DNA from: Juglans regia
Taxonomy: Eukaryota > Streptophyta > Magnoliopsida > Fagales > Juglandaceae
Direction: 5' to 3'
NCBI RefSeq assembly: GCF_001411555.2
Contig: NC_049901.1
Span: 29,445,555 to 29,509,554, forward strand
DNA length: 64,000 nt
Shown: positions 46,459 to 58,606 of the stretch, one piece after another
How positions within the stretch are numbered: the stretch's first letter is position 1
How the letters are laid out: every line of letters begins with the position of its first letter
Notes under the pieces: model-generated
Told to the model about the DNA's origin: nothing
Databases searched by the model: none
What the model saw: the letters and a program-made list of their open reading frames with translations, nothing else
Program-made: the position numbers and the translations under genes

Positions 46459-47549
46459 ATGGCACGTGAAAGAAGGGAAAGGAACTCCGAAGGATCCAAT
46501 ACTCGTCATGAGCTGGATCATGGTTTAGGTGGAGGGCGCGAGTTGGCAGATGCAATTCGTCAGATGATGAAAACCATGAAGCAGCAAAAGGAGTTAATTT
46601 TGAGACGAAACCCTCAAGTTGAGAGGTAGGAAAACCGAGGTTGTTCATATGAGATTTCTAATTTATCGATACCCTAGTTTTATGGGTGTCAAGGGATCCC
46701 TAAAAGCCAACAAGTGGTTACTAGATCTCGATAGGACTTTTGAGATCAGCAGTTGTACGGAAGAGCAGAAAGTACAGTATGCAGGGCATCTGCTTCAAGG
46801 GGAAGCTGTCATCTAGTGGGACACCAAGAGTCAATTACTGATAAGGGAATTAGCTCATATCACTGCTTTGACATGGGATAGGTTCAAAGAGGAGTTTGAT
46901 AATCGATTCTTCCTTGAATCGATGAAGACCCAGAAGGCCCAGGAGTTTCCCACTTTGGTACAAGGTAATCTCACTGTTGAATAGTATGTCACAAAATTTA
47001 TAGAATTAAGAAGGTTTGCTCCCCACTTGATTGCTACAGAAAAAGATGTAGGCCTAAAAATTTCAGGGAGGACTGCAATCTCAGATTCGTAGTTAGGTGG
47101 CCCGATTTTTTATTAATAATTTTCAAGAATTAGTTAACGTTGTCGCAATAATTGAAGCATAGCAACAAAATGTGGTAGCTCAAATTAACATAGAACAAAA
47201 AAGGGCTACTTCTTCTTTTGCAGAAGGAAATAACGCTAAGAGAAAGATTATTCAAAGTTCCAACAAAGGCAAAAGCGTTATGACGGCCACACCTACCACT
47301 TGTAAAAAATGTGAAAGGAATCATGGTGGAAAATGCCGAGTAGGATTAGGAGTATGTTATCGATGCGGTCAAACTGGGCATATGATACTCGAATGCCCTC
47401 AGAGCATGCAAGGAGGAAACGCTCCAGACAACTGGCCCAATCAGAGGCCACCTGCCCAAGCTCATGTGTATACTATCACCCCTGGAGAGATTAACGAGGA
47501 AATCCCCAGTGATGAAGAAACGAGAGTCATCATTGGAAGTTTTCCTTGA
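46459..47549 (+). pseudogene. gag of element D
   Basis: The frame starts MARERRERNSEG and breaks at a stop near 46627 and a frameshift. Capsid motifs are LIYRYPSFMG, NKWLLDLDRTFEIS, then a Trp-to-stop change near 46815, FKEEFDNRFF and APHLIATE. The terminal open piece 47172-47549 carries an intact CX2CX4HX4C knuckle (CYRCGQTGHMILEC). It would form the capsid and nucleocapsid. Confidence 0.8.
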
Positions 47550-47639
47550 GTGCCTCTCTTTAATAGGTAGTTTACTTATTATAATTACTAAGTAGTTGGC
47601 AGTGATTACTCGTTGGGTAAAATCACGATGTATGAGTAT

Positions 47640-47890
47640 ACGATCTGCGCTTTGTTTGACTCCGGCGCTACGAGGTCTTTTGTGTCCGTGGCATTTGCAT
47701 GCATGTGTAACCTATCGACCTAGACGTTACCTCAAGTTGTAGTAGTGTCATTTTTCGATGGACACTCGATCACTTGTAATCGTGTGATGAGAAGCTACCT
47801 GCTGAACTTAGAAGGAGTACTGATGGAAGCTGACCTAATCATCTTCGATGTATTAGGATTTGATGTAAGTTTAGGAATGGACTGGTTGCC
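47640..47890 (+). pseudogene. Aspartic protease of element D
   Basis: The catalytic core CALFDSGATRSFVS (about 47648-47690) keeps D-S-G. A stop near 47721 separates it from the downstream half, which reads [21 protein letters not shown] at the start of the next open piece. Confidence 0.75.
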
Positions 47891-49385
47891 CAAGCATCTC
47901 GCTAGGATAAAATGTAGAAATAAGGAGATCACCTTTGAATCACCTATAGATGGGCAAATCCGTTATACAAGAGGGTCAGTGAAAGCTACCCCCTTGTTAA
48001 TTTCGGCTTTGCAAGCTATAAAGTGCATCTCCGGTGGAGCCATTGCTTATTTAGCTTTCGTACTAGAAGAAAGTAGTAATAGTAAGGAGATTCAAGGGAT
48101 ACCTATAGTTGAAGAATATTCGAAGTTCTTCATGGAAAATTTACTTGGATTACCTCCCAATAGCCAGATAAAATTCGTTATAGAATTAGAACCTACTACT
48201 ATCCCTGTCCGTAAGACACCTTATCGTATGACCCCTTTAGAACTAAAGGAGCTAAAGGAACAAATAGAAGAACTGCTGGAGAAGGGATTCACTCGGCCTA
48301 GTTCATCACCTTGGGGTGCGCCAGTTGTATTTGTCAAAAAGAATGATGGGTCTTTAAGGATGTGCATTGATTATATGGAATTAAACAAAGTAACGGTTAA
48401 GAACAAGTACCCATTACCACATATTTATAACCTATTATATCAATTGCAAGGAGCATCGGTGTTTTCAAAGATAAACTTAAGGTCTGGGTATCATCAGCTC
48501 AAGATTAGGGATCAGGATATTCCTAAAACAACGTTTCGAACTAGATATGGGCACTACAAATTTTTTGTCATGCCCTTTCGTTTGACTAATGCCCCTGCTA
48601 CATTTATGGATATGATGAACCGAGTGTTCAAACCCTATCTGGATAGTTTTGTAGTCGTATTCATTGACAACAAACTAATATACTCTAGAAGCGAAGGAGA
48701 GCATAGGCAGCATCTCTGTTTGGCTTTGCAAAGGTTGAAAGAACATAGGTTGTATGCCAAATTTAGTAAGTGTGAATTTTGGCTTAAGGAAGTTGTGGTA
48801 GATTGGAAGCACCCGACAAGTGTGCACAAGATCCGAAGTTTCATAGGATTAGCAAGCTACTATCAATGTTTCATGAAGGGATTCTCCAAGTTATCAGGAC
48901 CTCTTATTTCCCTAATCAAGAAAGGTGCTAAGTATATTTGGACAGAAAAGTGTGAGCAGTGTTTCTTGAAACTCAAGGGAAGACTCACAACTGCACCAGT
49001 ATTAGCTTTACTTGATCCCTATAGGCCTTACGTTGTATTTAGCGATGCGTCCAAACTAGGACTCAGATGCGTACTTATGCAAGACGAGTGAGTGGTCGCC
49101 TACACCTCACGACAACTGAAGAATTACGAACAAAATTACCCCACTCATGACTTGAAGCTAGCTGCCGTAGTTGTCGCTTTGAAGATTTGGAGGCATTACT
49201 TATATGGTGCAACTTGCAAGATCTACATGGATCAAAAGAGCCTCAAATACTTGTTTAGTCAGCATAATTTAAATATGAGGCAGAGAATGTGGTTGGAAAC
49301 AATTAGCGACTACCAGTGTGAAATTAAGTATCACCCTGGTAAGGCTAACGTAGTAGCTAATGCGTTAAGTCGAAAGTCACGGAAT
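47891..49385 (+). pseudogene. Reverse transcriptase and RNase H of element D
   Basis: The RT is almost fully open (to 49091): [40 protein letters not shown], motif A and the FIDD box region. Motif A is [10 protein letters not shown] (Asp to Asn at 48474) and the FIDD box is FIDN (48669). A stop at 49089-49091 leads into RNase H ([19 protein letters not shown]): its catalytic Glu is Lys at 49155, and the terminal VADALSRK is VANALSRK at 49359. Enzyme activity is therefore not expected even where the frame is open. Confidence 0.85.
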
Positions 49386-49559
49386 GACGATCCCGATTTG
49401 GAAGGAGGATCACTTCTGCACAGCATGAGGAACTTGCTGATTAAGGATCTTCATCTAGACACAACTCTCGCCGCAGTTCAAGAGATTGTACCTATTATGT
49501 GGGAGGAAGTAAAGAGGCGGCAGTTGGAAGATCCCAAATGGCCAGAAGTTAGGTAGAAA

Positions 49560-50350
49560 GTAGAAAGGAAGGAAGGGCCAGAAGGATTTACCTTTAAGAA
49601 TGATGGGTTGCTGTATTACCAAAACCAGAAGATAATTCCAGTAGATCCAGAGATTAAGGATACAATACAAAGAGAAGCACATCAAACTCGATACACGGCT
49701 CATCCAAGGAGCATAAGAATGTATCGAGATTTAAAGCAACACTTTTGGTGGGAAGGCTTGAAGAAAGATGTAGCGGAGTATGTCAATAAATGCTCTGTTT
49801 GTAGAACAGTTAAGGCTGAGAATCAATGACCTGTTGGAGAATTTCAACCACTCTCAATCCTAGAAGGGAAATGGGAGGATATATCTATAGACTTCGTAGT
49901 CGGATTTCCAAGGATCTCGGTAGGAAATAATTCTATTTGCGTTATAGTCGACTGCCTAACTAAGAGTGCTCATTTTTTGCCAATAAAGAATACCGACACA
50001 TTAGAAAGACTAACTTGGTTATTCATATAAAAAATAGTGCGACTACATGGAGTTCCCAAAATGATTGTATCTAATAGGGATGTATGTTTCACCTCTCGTT
50101 TCTGGCAAGGCCTTCAGGATGCTCTAGGCACCAAGTTAAAATTTAGTAGTGCCTATCACCCTCAGACTGATGGGTAAACGGAGTGGACAATTCAGACATC
50201 AGAAGACATGTTGAGAGCATGTGTGATACAAGAAAAGGGCAATTGGGAAAAGCTCTTGCCATTGATTGAAATCAAGTACAATAACAGCTTTCAGGCTACC
50301 ATTCAGATGGCACCTTACGAAGCTTTATATGAAAGGAAATGCGAATCTCC
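49560..50350 (+). pseudogene. Integrase of element D
   Basis: The HHCC zinc-binding region is at 49608-49829 (HP..., KCSVC). The catalytic core shows ISIDFVVGFP, then SNRD in place of the usual SDRD (Asp to Asn at 50072), and YHPQTDG followed by a stop at 50175 before TEWTIQT. Stops at 49555, 49827, 50029 and 50175 break it up. Confidence 0.8.
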
Positions 50351-50539
50351 TTTATACTAGGATGAAGTAGGAGAAGAGAAAATTCTTGCTATTGAAATTC
50401 TTTAGGAAATGAAGGATCAAATCCAGTTAATAAAGGAAAGGATGAAGGTTGCCAAGATAGACAAAAGAGCTATATCGAACATCGAAGGAGGAACCTCAAG
50501 TTCGAAGTTGGCGAGTGGGTTTATTTTAAGGTATCGCCC

Positions 50540-50930
50540 ATGAAAAGAGTATTTCGGTTTGGGAAGAAAGGGAAGTTAAGTCCAAGATTCGTAGGACCCT
50601 ATGAGATACTGGAAAAAGTAAGAGCAGTTGCTTATAGACTGAATCTTCCCACTGAATTCCAAGGAATTCACAACATCTTTCACGTATCTTCCCTCAAGAA
50701 AAGCTTCGTGAATCAGATACCAACAATTGTAGATTTGAGGGATATTTCGCTCAAACCTAACCTAACTTATGAGGAAATTCCTATTTAGGTCATGGATTGG
50801 AAGGATAAGGAATTTCGATAATGGAAAATTCCTTTGGTTAAGGTTCTGTGGCAGAATCACGATGTCAAAGAAGCTACTTGGGAAAAGGAAGTCAATATGA
50901 GAAAACAAATACCCTTATTTGTTCGGCTTG
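50540..50930 (+). pseudogene. Integrase C-terminal and chromodomain-like tail of element D
   Basis: The open piece 50540-50788 (KGKLSPRFVGPYEI, VAYRLNLP, HNIFHVSSLKK) is the usual integrase C-terminal segment. After two stops the reading continues VKVLWQNHDVKEATWEKE to about 50930, a chromodomain-type end thought to guide insertion into heterochromatin. Confidence 0.75.
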
Positions 50931-51250
50931 TGAACTTGCAATTGCATGGCATCATCAAGGATCTGCATCCATTCATGCATGCATGGCATACAACCCATTT
51001 CTATCTTATGACCTGCAACTTCTCTTGTCATTTGCGCAGAACTGACAGGGTTTCACGACCTGGATATTCATCCCCTAGTTGACTTCGGAGACTTATGGCT
51101 GAGAGGAGATGTAGATGGCTTGAGCATATGAGGGAGACTCTGGAGAGATTGGAGTACCATAGGACTCACATTCTTGACCACGATAGGAAGGGTAACATCG
51201 TTCGAAGAGAGCCCTACCACACGAAGAGCGTCAGTCCCTTGATCCCATTG
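50931..51250. other. Unassigned DNA between element D and the hAT remnant
   Basis: No LTR start is seen. An open frame at 51095-51289 (MAERRCRWLEHMRETLERLEYHRT) has no recognised relation. Confidence 0.3.
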
Positions 51251-53413
51251 GATGGATGGATGAGTCTACAATGTCTTGGTTTAAAATAAAGGATTGAAAG
51301 ATTAGAAAAGTACTTTGTATCACGATTGACAATGCTAGTGCAAATGACACTACCATTAATTGGTTCAAGCGGAATAGGACGGTAAATGAGAATATCATTC
51401 GTGAGAACCAGTTTATTCATATTCGACATTGTGCCCATACCATCAACCTCATAGTTTCTGAAGGGTTCAAGAAGGTTGATGAATCCATTATTAAAATTCA
51501 TAACGTAGTGAGATATGTGAAGGCTTCCCCTTAATGGCTCTGCCAGTTTAAGGCAATAGCCAAACAACTTTAGATCCTCCCATCTTCCAGTATGTTGCAA
51601 CTAGACATTTCGACTTGATGGAACTCTACATATATTATGTTGGATGTAGTGCAGAAGTACCAAACATTGTTCGAGCGGATGGAGGTTAAGGATGGGGCAT
51701 GGGATATGTTTTGCTAGAGTCAGTTGAGGGGAGAAGGGGGCTCAGTGCACTGGACATAGTTGATTGGGCTAATGTTAGGTGTTTTGTTCAATTTTTTGAA
51801 GTTATTTTATGATATAACTATGCGGATATCTTGGATAAAATATTCTACTATGAACATGTACTTCGAGGAGCTCTCGGGGCTTTATGACCACTTGCGAGAG
51901 TTGTTCTGACAGTGTGGGTTTGTTGCATGCAATTATTGAGGACGAAAATCAAATATAATAAATATTGAGGGGATGTGAAGAAGATAAATAGATTATTATT
52001 TGTGGTTGCGATCATTGACCCCATATATAAGTTGGTGATTGAACAAGATTGGATTAGGAAATTCCTCGGTGATGAGGATGCTGAAAAATTTATTAGATCA
52101 CTTAAATCTAATATTGATGATTTATATAGCCATTATAATAGCAGTGGTCAGTCTTCAACCAAAGGTGGTAGCTCCTCTCACCCTACCGGCTCAACATCTT
52201 CCTGGGATAACACACATGCACAAAGTTTAAATTTATTGCGGCTACAATAGTATCATCAAAATCATGCATCAAGGAATATTATGCAGTGTAAGTCTGAGGT
52301 TGATGTTACTTTCTAGAAGATGTTGAGGCACCTAGTGATGCATTCTAGATATTAACTTGGTGCAAGGTGAATTATGGCAAGTTTCCAATCATTTGCTGAA
52401 TAGCCAGGGATGTACTAGTCATTCCTATCACTATAGTTGCCTTTGAGTTGGCGTTTAGCACTAGAGGTCGTTTCTTGGACCATAGTCGAATATGAATAAA
52501 CTAGTCTCCGACCATAGTCAAGTCTCTCTCGTTTGCACACTAAACTGGTTAAGTTCAATGCCCATTGGAGTATATACCGTTGATCTCGAGAGTTATAAGC
52601 TTGAATCAGGTAACTTTATGATTTTAAATGATTATTTAGATAATTGTAATGTTTTCATTATTTAATTTATAATTTATATGATTTTTTATACCTAACTGTG
52701 AACCCCAGACTAATTGTGGATGACTGAGAGTCTGAGACCAACGCACCATAGGATGATTTCCATCATGCAAAACTCGTCAGAGTTAGAGGTGGAGGTGAGT
52801 TCATAATATCACTTGGAGTCTTGGTTGATGGTTTAGAAGTCTATAGTTAGATGACTAAAGAAAAGATAGTACATCTGATCAATAAAAGTTAAAACTTCAT
52901 GCAGAAAAATTGAAAATCACTATCGAGTATCAAGTCATCGACTCAAATGCATGGACTGTTCAAGACTGATGCGGGGCATTGGCCATTATGGCTATTTCAC
53001 ATTTGAATGAAATCTATGACATTATTCAATATTTTGGTGCTGTAAATTTAAATTTACTACGATTTCTAGTTTTAAATTTAAAGTTATGGTTTGCGATTTG
53101 TAGTTTGATTTAGTTATTGTATTTAAACTTTAGCTTTTTAACTTATTTTTTACAATATTTTATATTTTTTTAATTATTGTTTTACATTATTAAATAATGG
53201 TTAATATTGGGCCAATAGGAGCCCATTTTCTCAGTAAGGCAATTGGGCCTAAAAAAGACCAATTGCTACTCCGATTGGAGCTCTGAGCTTCAACTCCGAG
53301 CTCCGAACTCCGATCGGAGTCAGAGTCGAAGGGTGTTGTGACCTCCAGCCCCAGTTAGAGTGGAGGTCGGAGGTGGGCATTTTGATTCCGTCGGAGTCGG
53401 AGCCCACCCTTAG
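51251..53413 (+). mobile_element. hAT (Ac-like) DNA transposon remnant
   Basis: A degenerate transposase (51290-52490) is followed by noncoding DNA. The right end is rich in CTCCGA and GGAGTCGGAG motifs (53255-53413) and stops at GGAGTCGGAGCCCACCCTTA, resembling plant hAT termini. A matching left terminal repeat was not found. Confidence 0.6.
51290..52490 (+). pseudogene. hAT transposase remnant
   Basis: The catalytic-core segment ITIDNASANDTTINWFKRNR, ending HCAHTINLIVSEGFKKVDESIIKIHNVVRYVKASP (quoted in part), is at 51313-51535. It keeps the Asp of the TxDNASxN motif. LLFVVAIIDPIYKL is at about 51990-52040. The C-terminal dimerisation segment (KVNYGKFPII, ARDVLVIPITIVAFELAFSTRGRFLD) is at about 52355-52475 and keeps the catalytic Glu of the SxxExxFS pattern, though the Ser is changed. 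Several stops and a deletion make it non-functional. Confidence 0.75.
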
Positions 53414-53435
53414 TCATACACATGATCTACCATTC

Positions 53436-54246
53436 TGGGAGGAATGGTAGTTGAGAGTACCAAGTGAAATTTAATTACAAATCTCAATAAGTTAACAAAT
53501 AACTTTAACTAGCAGTGTACTGATGCATGCATGATAGTAAAAATGTGAATGCTGATGTAAATATGAATAACATGGCGTGACTTGGAAAATATGTGACATG
53601 ACCTGACAGAATCTTGAACTGATGTGCATTGAACTGACATGACATAAACTTAGACTGTATGTGAAATATGTGACATGAGACTAAACATGACCTGAATTGA
53701 ACTTGAAACTGAATATGAACTTGGAATCTTGTTCCCATATTAATTGCTTGATTAAACATGAACTGGGGATGCTACACAGGTCTCCTTGAGCCGTGTGTCC
53801 CTACCAATACTGCATCACATCATAGGTATTTGTACTAGCTGTGAATACATTAACATATGCATCACAACATGTGTATCTGCACCCGCTATGAGTACGTAAT
53901 ATACGCATCCAATGATAGGTATCTGCACCTGCACAAGTGCATATAACATGAACGTGAACTGTGGCTGGCACCATCGACATTGGTGCCTGACTTCGCTTCG
54001 GCGACCAGTTACTTAGGTCCCATTCAAAACTTGTTGACAACTTGGTAGTACTTTGTCAACCAAGAAATTTCACACTAATTTAGACACTCCAACGTGAACA
54101 GTGGAATTCTACTAGGATATTACCCCATTTATGCACTTGGAATTGTGATAAACAAAAAAAAACTCAACTGACTTGCAAATATTAATTTTCGTGACAAGCT
54201 TCAAACTCATGATATGATGTGACCAGAAACGAAATTACAAATGACA
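53436..54246 (-). repeat. LTR fragment of the D-type family, minus orientation
   Basis: It carries TGGTAGTTGAGAGTACCAAG...TCTCAATAAGTTAAC (compare 21610-21670) and GTGGAATTCTACTAGGATATTACCCC near 54100 (compare 35808-35830). Both outer ends of the LTR are missing, and LINE 3 follows at once. Confidence 0.5.
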
Positions 54247-54485
54247 TTTTTTTTTTTTTTTTTTTAGAAGGGTAGGAAGTCACATGTCCAATAGTGACCC
54301 CTCCCAAATTTTATTAATAAAGCCCTCACTTATGGCGGAGGAATACCGTGGTTACAAGAAAGGATCATGGAAAACAGATCCAAAAAGAAGAACAAACTAG
54401 AACAAAAATAAAAGACCATTATTAAAAACAAAAAACACCACAACCCAAACCAAGGCTTACAAAATAACACCAACTTATACAAAAA

Positions 54486-57400
54486 CTAACATCTCAAGGA
54501 AGGAAAGCCCAAAGAATCCAAACGGATCAAACCTCTAAGAACCCGAGGCAAATTATAACTACTCGAAAAAACCCACTCAGATCCTAAGGCCCCTGCCTTT
54601 GCTAACCAATCTGCCACCCTATTACCTTCACGATAAACATGCTGAAACCGACAACGAACCGTGCAAACTAATTCAACAATTTCCTCCCAAAAATCCTCCA
54701 GATACCAAACTCCACATCGCCCTTTACTCCACCAAGAAATAACTATCATAGAATCCATTTCAACTATCACATTTGATATATTCAGCGATTTACATCTTCT
54801 CAACCCATAAAGAAGTGCCATAAGCTCCGCCTTATTATTAGAACCAAACCCAACATAAGAAGCATAAGCCTGAACCATTCCACCAGAAGCATCCCTAATA
54901 ACCCCACCAATACCACAAGAGCCCGGATTACCCATACTACTACCATCCGTATTCAATTTAAACCACCCCAGCGGAGGTTTATCCCACCTCACCACTTTAC
55001 AACTTGGAGTTTTCGGAACCACCGGAACTATCCGCAAAGCATCCAAAATCATAGCATCTCGAGAAGAGAAATTATTAATTTGCTTAGCCACCTGTGAAAT
55101 GGAACCTAACCACACACAAATAGAATGAACAACAGAATTATGCGATTCCACAATACCTTCCATTCGAGCAAGACACCTTCTTCTCCATAATCGCCAAGTA
55201 ATAATAATGGGAATAATGCCAACAATAAAGCCCACCTGTGAGGAAGAGCTAGCCCTCCTAAACCAAATCTCCACATTCTGTCTCCAAGTTCTACCAAGAG
55301 GGATTCCAATAAGATTACCAAAAAAAGACCACACTCTGAATGGAAATTCGCCCTCAAAAAACACATGATTAATATCTTCAATATGACCATGACTACAGCA
55401 ATTACATTTAGAAACCAAAGGAATACCAATACGGCGTAATCTGTCATCCACACTCAAGGCCATAAACCAAGTCCTCCAAAAATGGATAGACATTTTTAAA
55501 GGAAGATTCTTATGCCAAATCCAAGCATGCCAAACCATAGAATTCCCTCTAATACGAATACAGTTCCAAGCAGATTTTGTAGAGAAAATACCTGTATCCG
55601 TAGAAGTCCAAACTAGAACATCCTTTCCATTCTTTAATCCAGCTAAATCCGTTATTATCTCCTCCACCCTATCATGCCCTACTAACTCCTCCAATAACTC
55701 CACATCCCAACTATCCGACAATCTACAATCTTTAATTTTCAAAAAAGGAGAACCCATAATATTCATATCATTAATCAATGGACCATTATCCCTCCATTTA
55801 TCATACCAGAAAAAAAGATCACCCTCTCTAATTTTCCATTTCGAATTATTTAACAACAACGGAATACAATTCACAACCATTCTCCAAAATCGAGATCCTT
55901 TATTATTTTCTATAAGATACCATGGCCGGTTTCCAACATATTTGGTTTTGAAAAAATTAGCCCATAAAGAATTACCTTGAAGGAGATTCCAAGCGAAACG
56001 CATATGCAAGGCTTTCTGAACATCCTCAAGATTTCTTAACCCAATTCCTCCTTCTTCCACCGGCTTACACATCTTATTCCAAGCCCACCATTTCCTTTTA
56101 TTCCGTCCATCAGCTTCTCCCCAAAAAAAAGAACTCATCAATCTATGGATTTTGGCAATAACAACTTGAGGTACCTGTAAAACAGCAAGTAGATGGATAT
56201 TCATACTAGATAAAACATGCCTCAAAAGAACAAGTTTTCCTCCCGAAGAAAGAAGCCTCATTTTCCAGCCACTAATCTTTTGCCTCACTTTATTCACCAT
56301 TTCCTCTAAATGAGCCTGTTTCAAACGCCCTTGAATTATTGGCACACCTAGATATTTGAAAGGAAAAGATCCTTCCATAAAACCCGTCTGCCTTAAAATC
56401 CTTTGCTTACGCCGGTTTGGAATTTTATTAGAATAGTACAAAGCAGATTTCTGAACATTAATACTTTGTCCAGACCACCTCTCATATTGAATCAAAATTT
56501 TTTGAAGAACCTGCACCGATCTTTGACTACCATTAGAAAAAACCATAACATCATCAGCATACATCAAATGAGATATAATAGGAGTACCTCGGGCTTGAGA
56601 AAATAAACCAAATTGATTTTCTTGCACACTCCTATGAATCAAACGGGAAAGGACCTCTTGTTGGATGATAAACAAATAAGGAGATAGAGGATCACCTTGA
56701 CGGAGCCCACGACCACCCGGGAAAAAACCCTTAACCGTTCCATTCATCATGACAGAATACCAAGGGTTAGAGATACAAGAATATATCAACTCACAAAATT
56801 GAGAAGAGAAACCAAACCTTTGCAAAACCATTATCAAGAAACCCCAATCCACCCTATCATAAGCTTTCGCCATATCAACTTTTAACAAAATATTCCCCCC
56901 ATGAATTTTTTTATTTATAGACTGCACCAACTCTTGAGTGAGACTAATGTTTTCAAAAATACTCCGTCCAGGAATAAAGGCTCCTTGCTCCAAAGAAATC
57001 AAGCAAGGTAAAAAAACCAGATAAACGAGAAACAATAATCTTAGAGCAAATTTTATAAAAAAACAGAACAAAGACTAATAGGACGAAACTTATCAAAACC
57101 TGTGGGAGACTCCATCTTTGGTATAAGGACCAAATATGAGGCCGTGAAGAATCTTGGAAGATCCTTGATCATAAAGAATTCCACTACTGCCTTCCAAACA
57201 TCAACCTTAACCACTTCCCAACAACTTTTATAAAAACCCGCTCCAAACCCATCATGACCCGGAGTACTTTGATTTGGGATGGATGATACTGCCTCAAACA
57301 CTTCCTCTAAAGTAGGCGGCCTAATCAAAGACTCATTCTCCTCCTCTAGTATGACCGTCTCAATAAGGCCTTCTAGTCTAGCTTGCTCTATGGGCGGCTC

Positions 57401-58606
57401 TCCACGAAGTGCATCTTGAAAAAATTCCACCGCCCCTAGATGAATACTCTCCGGATTCTCATAAGTCATACCATTCGATCTCATCTCGAGCACTCTCTTC
57501 CTTCTTTTATTAATAAGACAAGCATGAAAAAATTTTGAATTGCTATCTCCCTCCAACTTCCATTTAAGCTTGGCCAATTGAGCTAATCTCATCTCTTCCC
57601 GATACCTCCATCTAGCTAGATTAGAGACAGCTTCATGTAGCTCTCTCTCCAAACTAACCTCCCAATTTGATTGAAGCTGAAACTCAATCTCCTCAACCTG
57701 TTTTTCAAGGGCATCAATACGCTCTCTTGTGTGACCAAATACTCTTTTATTCCATTCCCGAAGCACCACCTTAGTATGTTTTAATTTCTTACTTAAACAC
57801 AAAAGCGGAGAACATTCCATCCGAATATTCCAAGCATTTCTAACACAATCCAGAAAACCAGGATGATCCACCCACATCTGTTGAAACCGGAATGGAGATG
57901 GCCCATATGCAAAAGAATCTTTCTTAAATTCAATGAACATGGGAGCATGGTCTGAAGTAGATCTAGGCAAGTAAGAACAAATAATATTAGGGAACAAATT
58001 ACTAAAAGAATTATCCATAAGAGCACGATCAAGTCGAGCCCACGAACGGGCCAAACCTGACTGGCCATTACACCAAGAGAAACAACTCCCTTTCGAAGCC
58101 ATTTCCATAAGACCCCTTTGATGAATCCAATCATTAAAATCATCCATAGCCACAATTGGCCGAGGTCTTCCTCTCCTCCTTTCTGAATCATTCCTAATAA
58201 TATTAAAATCCCCCACAAAAAGACAAGGATCTACACCCACATGATTACTATTTAACTCTTGCCATAGATAACGCCTCTCCACCCAAGAACATTTAGCATA
58301 AATCACATGAATCAAAATTTTATCCGCACCACTCTCAACAACAACATAAATATATTGCATACCCAACTTCTCAACTTGCACCTTATACATACTATCCCAC
58401 AAAAGCCAAATTTTCCCCCCTTCCACCTCATTAGAAATAACCATATCAAAATTTAGACTTCTAGCCACTTTGCGAGCACCCTCTAAATTTTGAAACGGTT
58501 CTAAAAGAGCAACAATTTTTGGTTTATATCTTCCCACCAAAGCCTTTAGCCTAGTTCTAGATGTTCCCACCCCTCTAATATTCCATACCAAAATGGAATC
58601 AATCAT
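54486..58606 (-). pseudogene. LINE 3 ORF2: endonuclease, RT, RNase H with two frameshifts
   Basis: The first open piece (58606-57053, 517 codons) is an APE endonuclease (VWNIRGVG, LEPFQN, VGDFNIIRND, SARLDRALMD-type segment, STSDHAP) plus the RT start (FRPISLCS). The second (57071-54486, 861 codons) has [27 protein letters not shown], the LMYADDVMVF active site, a zf-RVT segment (CNCCSHGHIEDINH) and RNase H with LNTDGSSMGNPG, KAELMAL, VEMDSM and VADWLAK, so DEDD is complete. The break is two single-base shifts in T runs at about 57058-57064 and 57010-57016. ORF1's stop overlaps the ORF2 start (ATGA-type, 58603-58606). Confidence 0.9.

Larger units (their letters stand above)
42604..50930 (+). 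mobile_element. Element D: Tekay/Del-like chromovirus (Ty3/gypsy), decayed
   Basis: The order is LTR, primer site, gag, protease, RT, RNase H, integrase and a C-terminal chromodomain-like tail, as in Ty3/gypsy chromoviruses. The tail VKVLWQNHDVKEATWEKEVNMR is the part that points to the Tekay/Del lineage. At least eight stops and several frameshifts interrupt the polyprotein, and catalytic acids are replaced in RT, RNase H and integrase. The 3' LTR is missing. Confidence 0.85.

Noticed and set aside
47130..47324. Minus-strand frame over element D gag
   Set aside because: It is opposite the clearly coding gag zinc-knuckle region on the plus strand.
55106..55453. Hydrophobic minus-strand frame within LINE 3
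   Set aside because: It is an alternative reading of the ORF2 C-terminal region; the real frame has zf-RVT and linker motifs.
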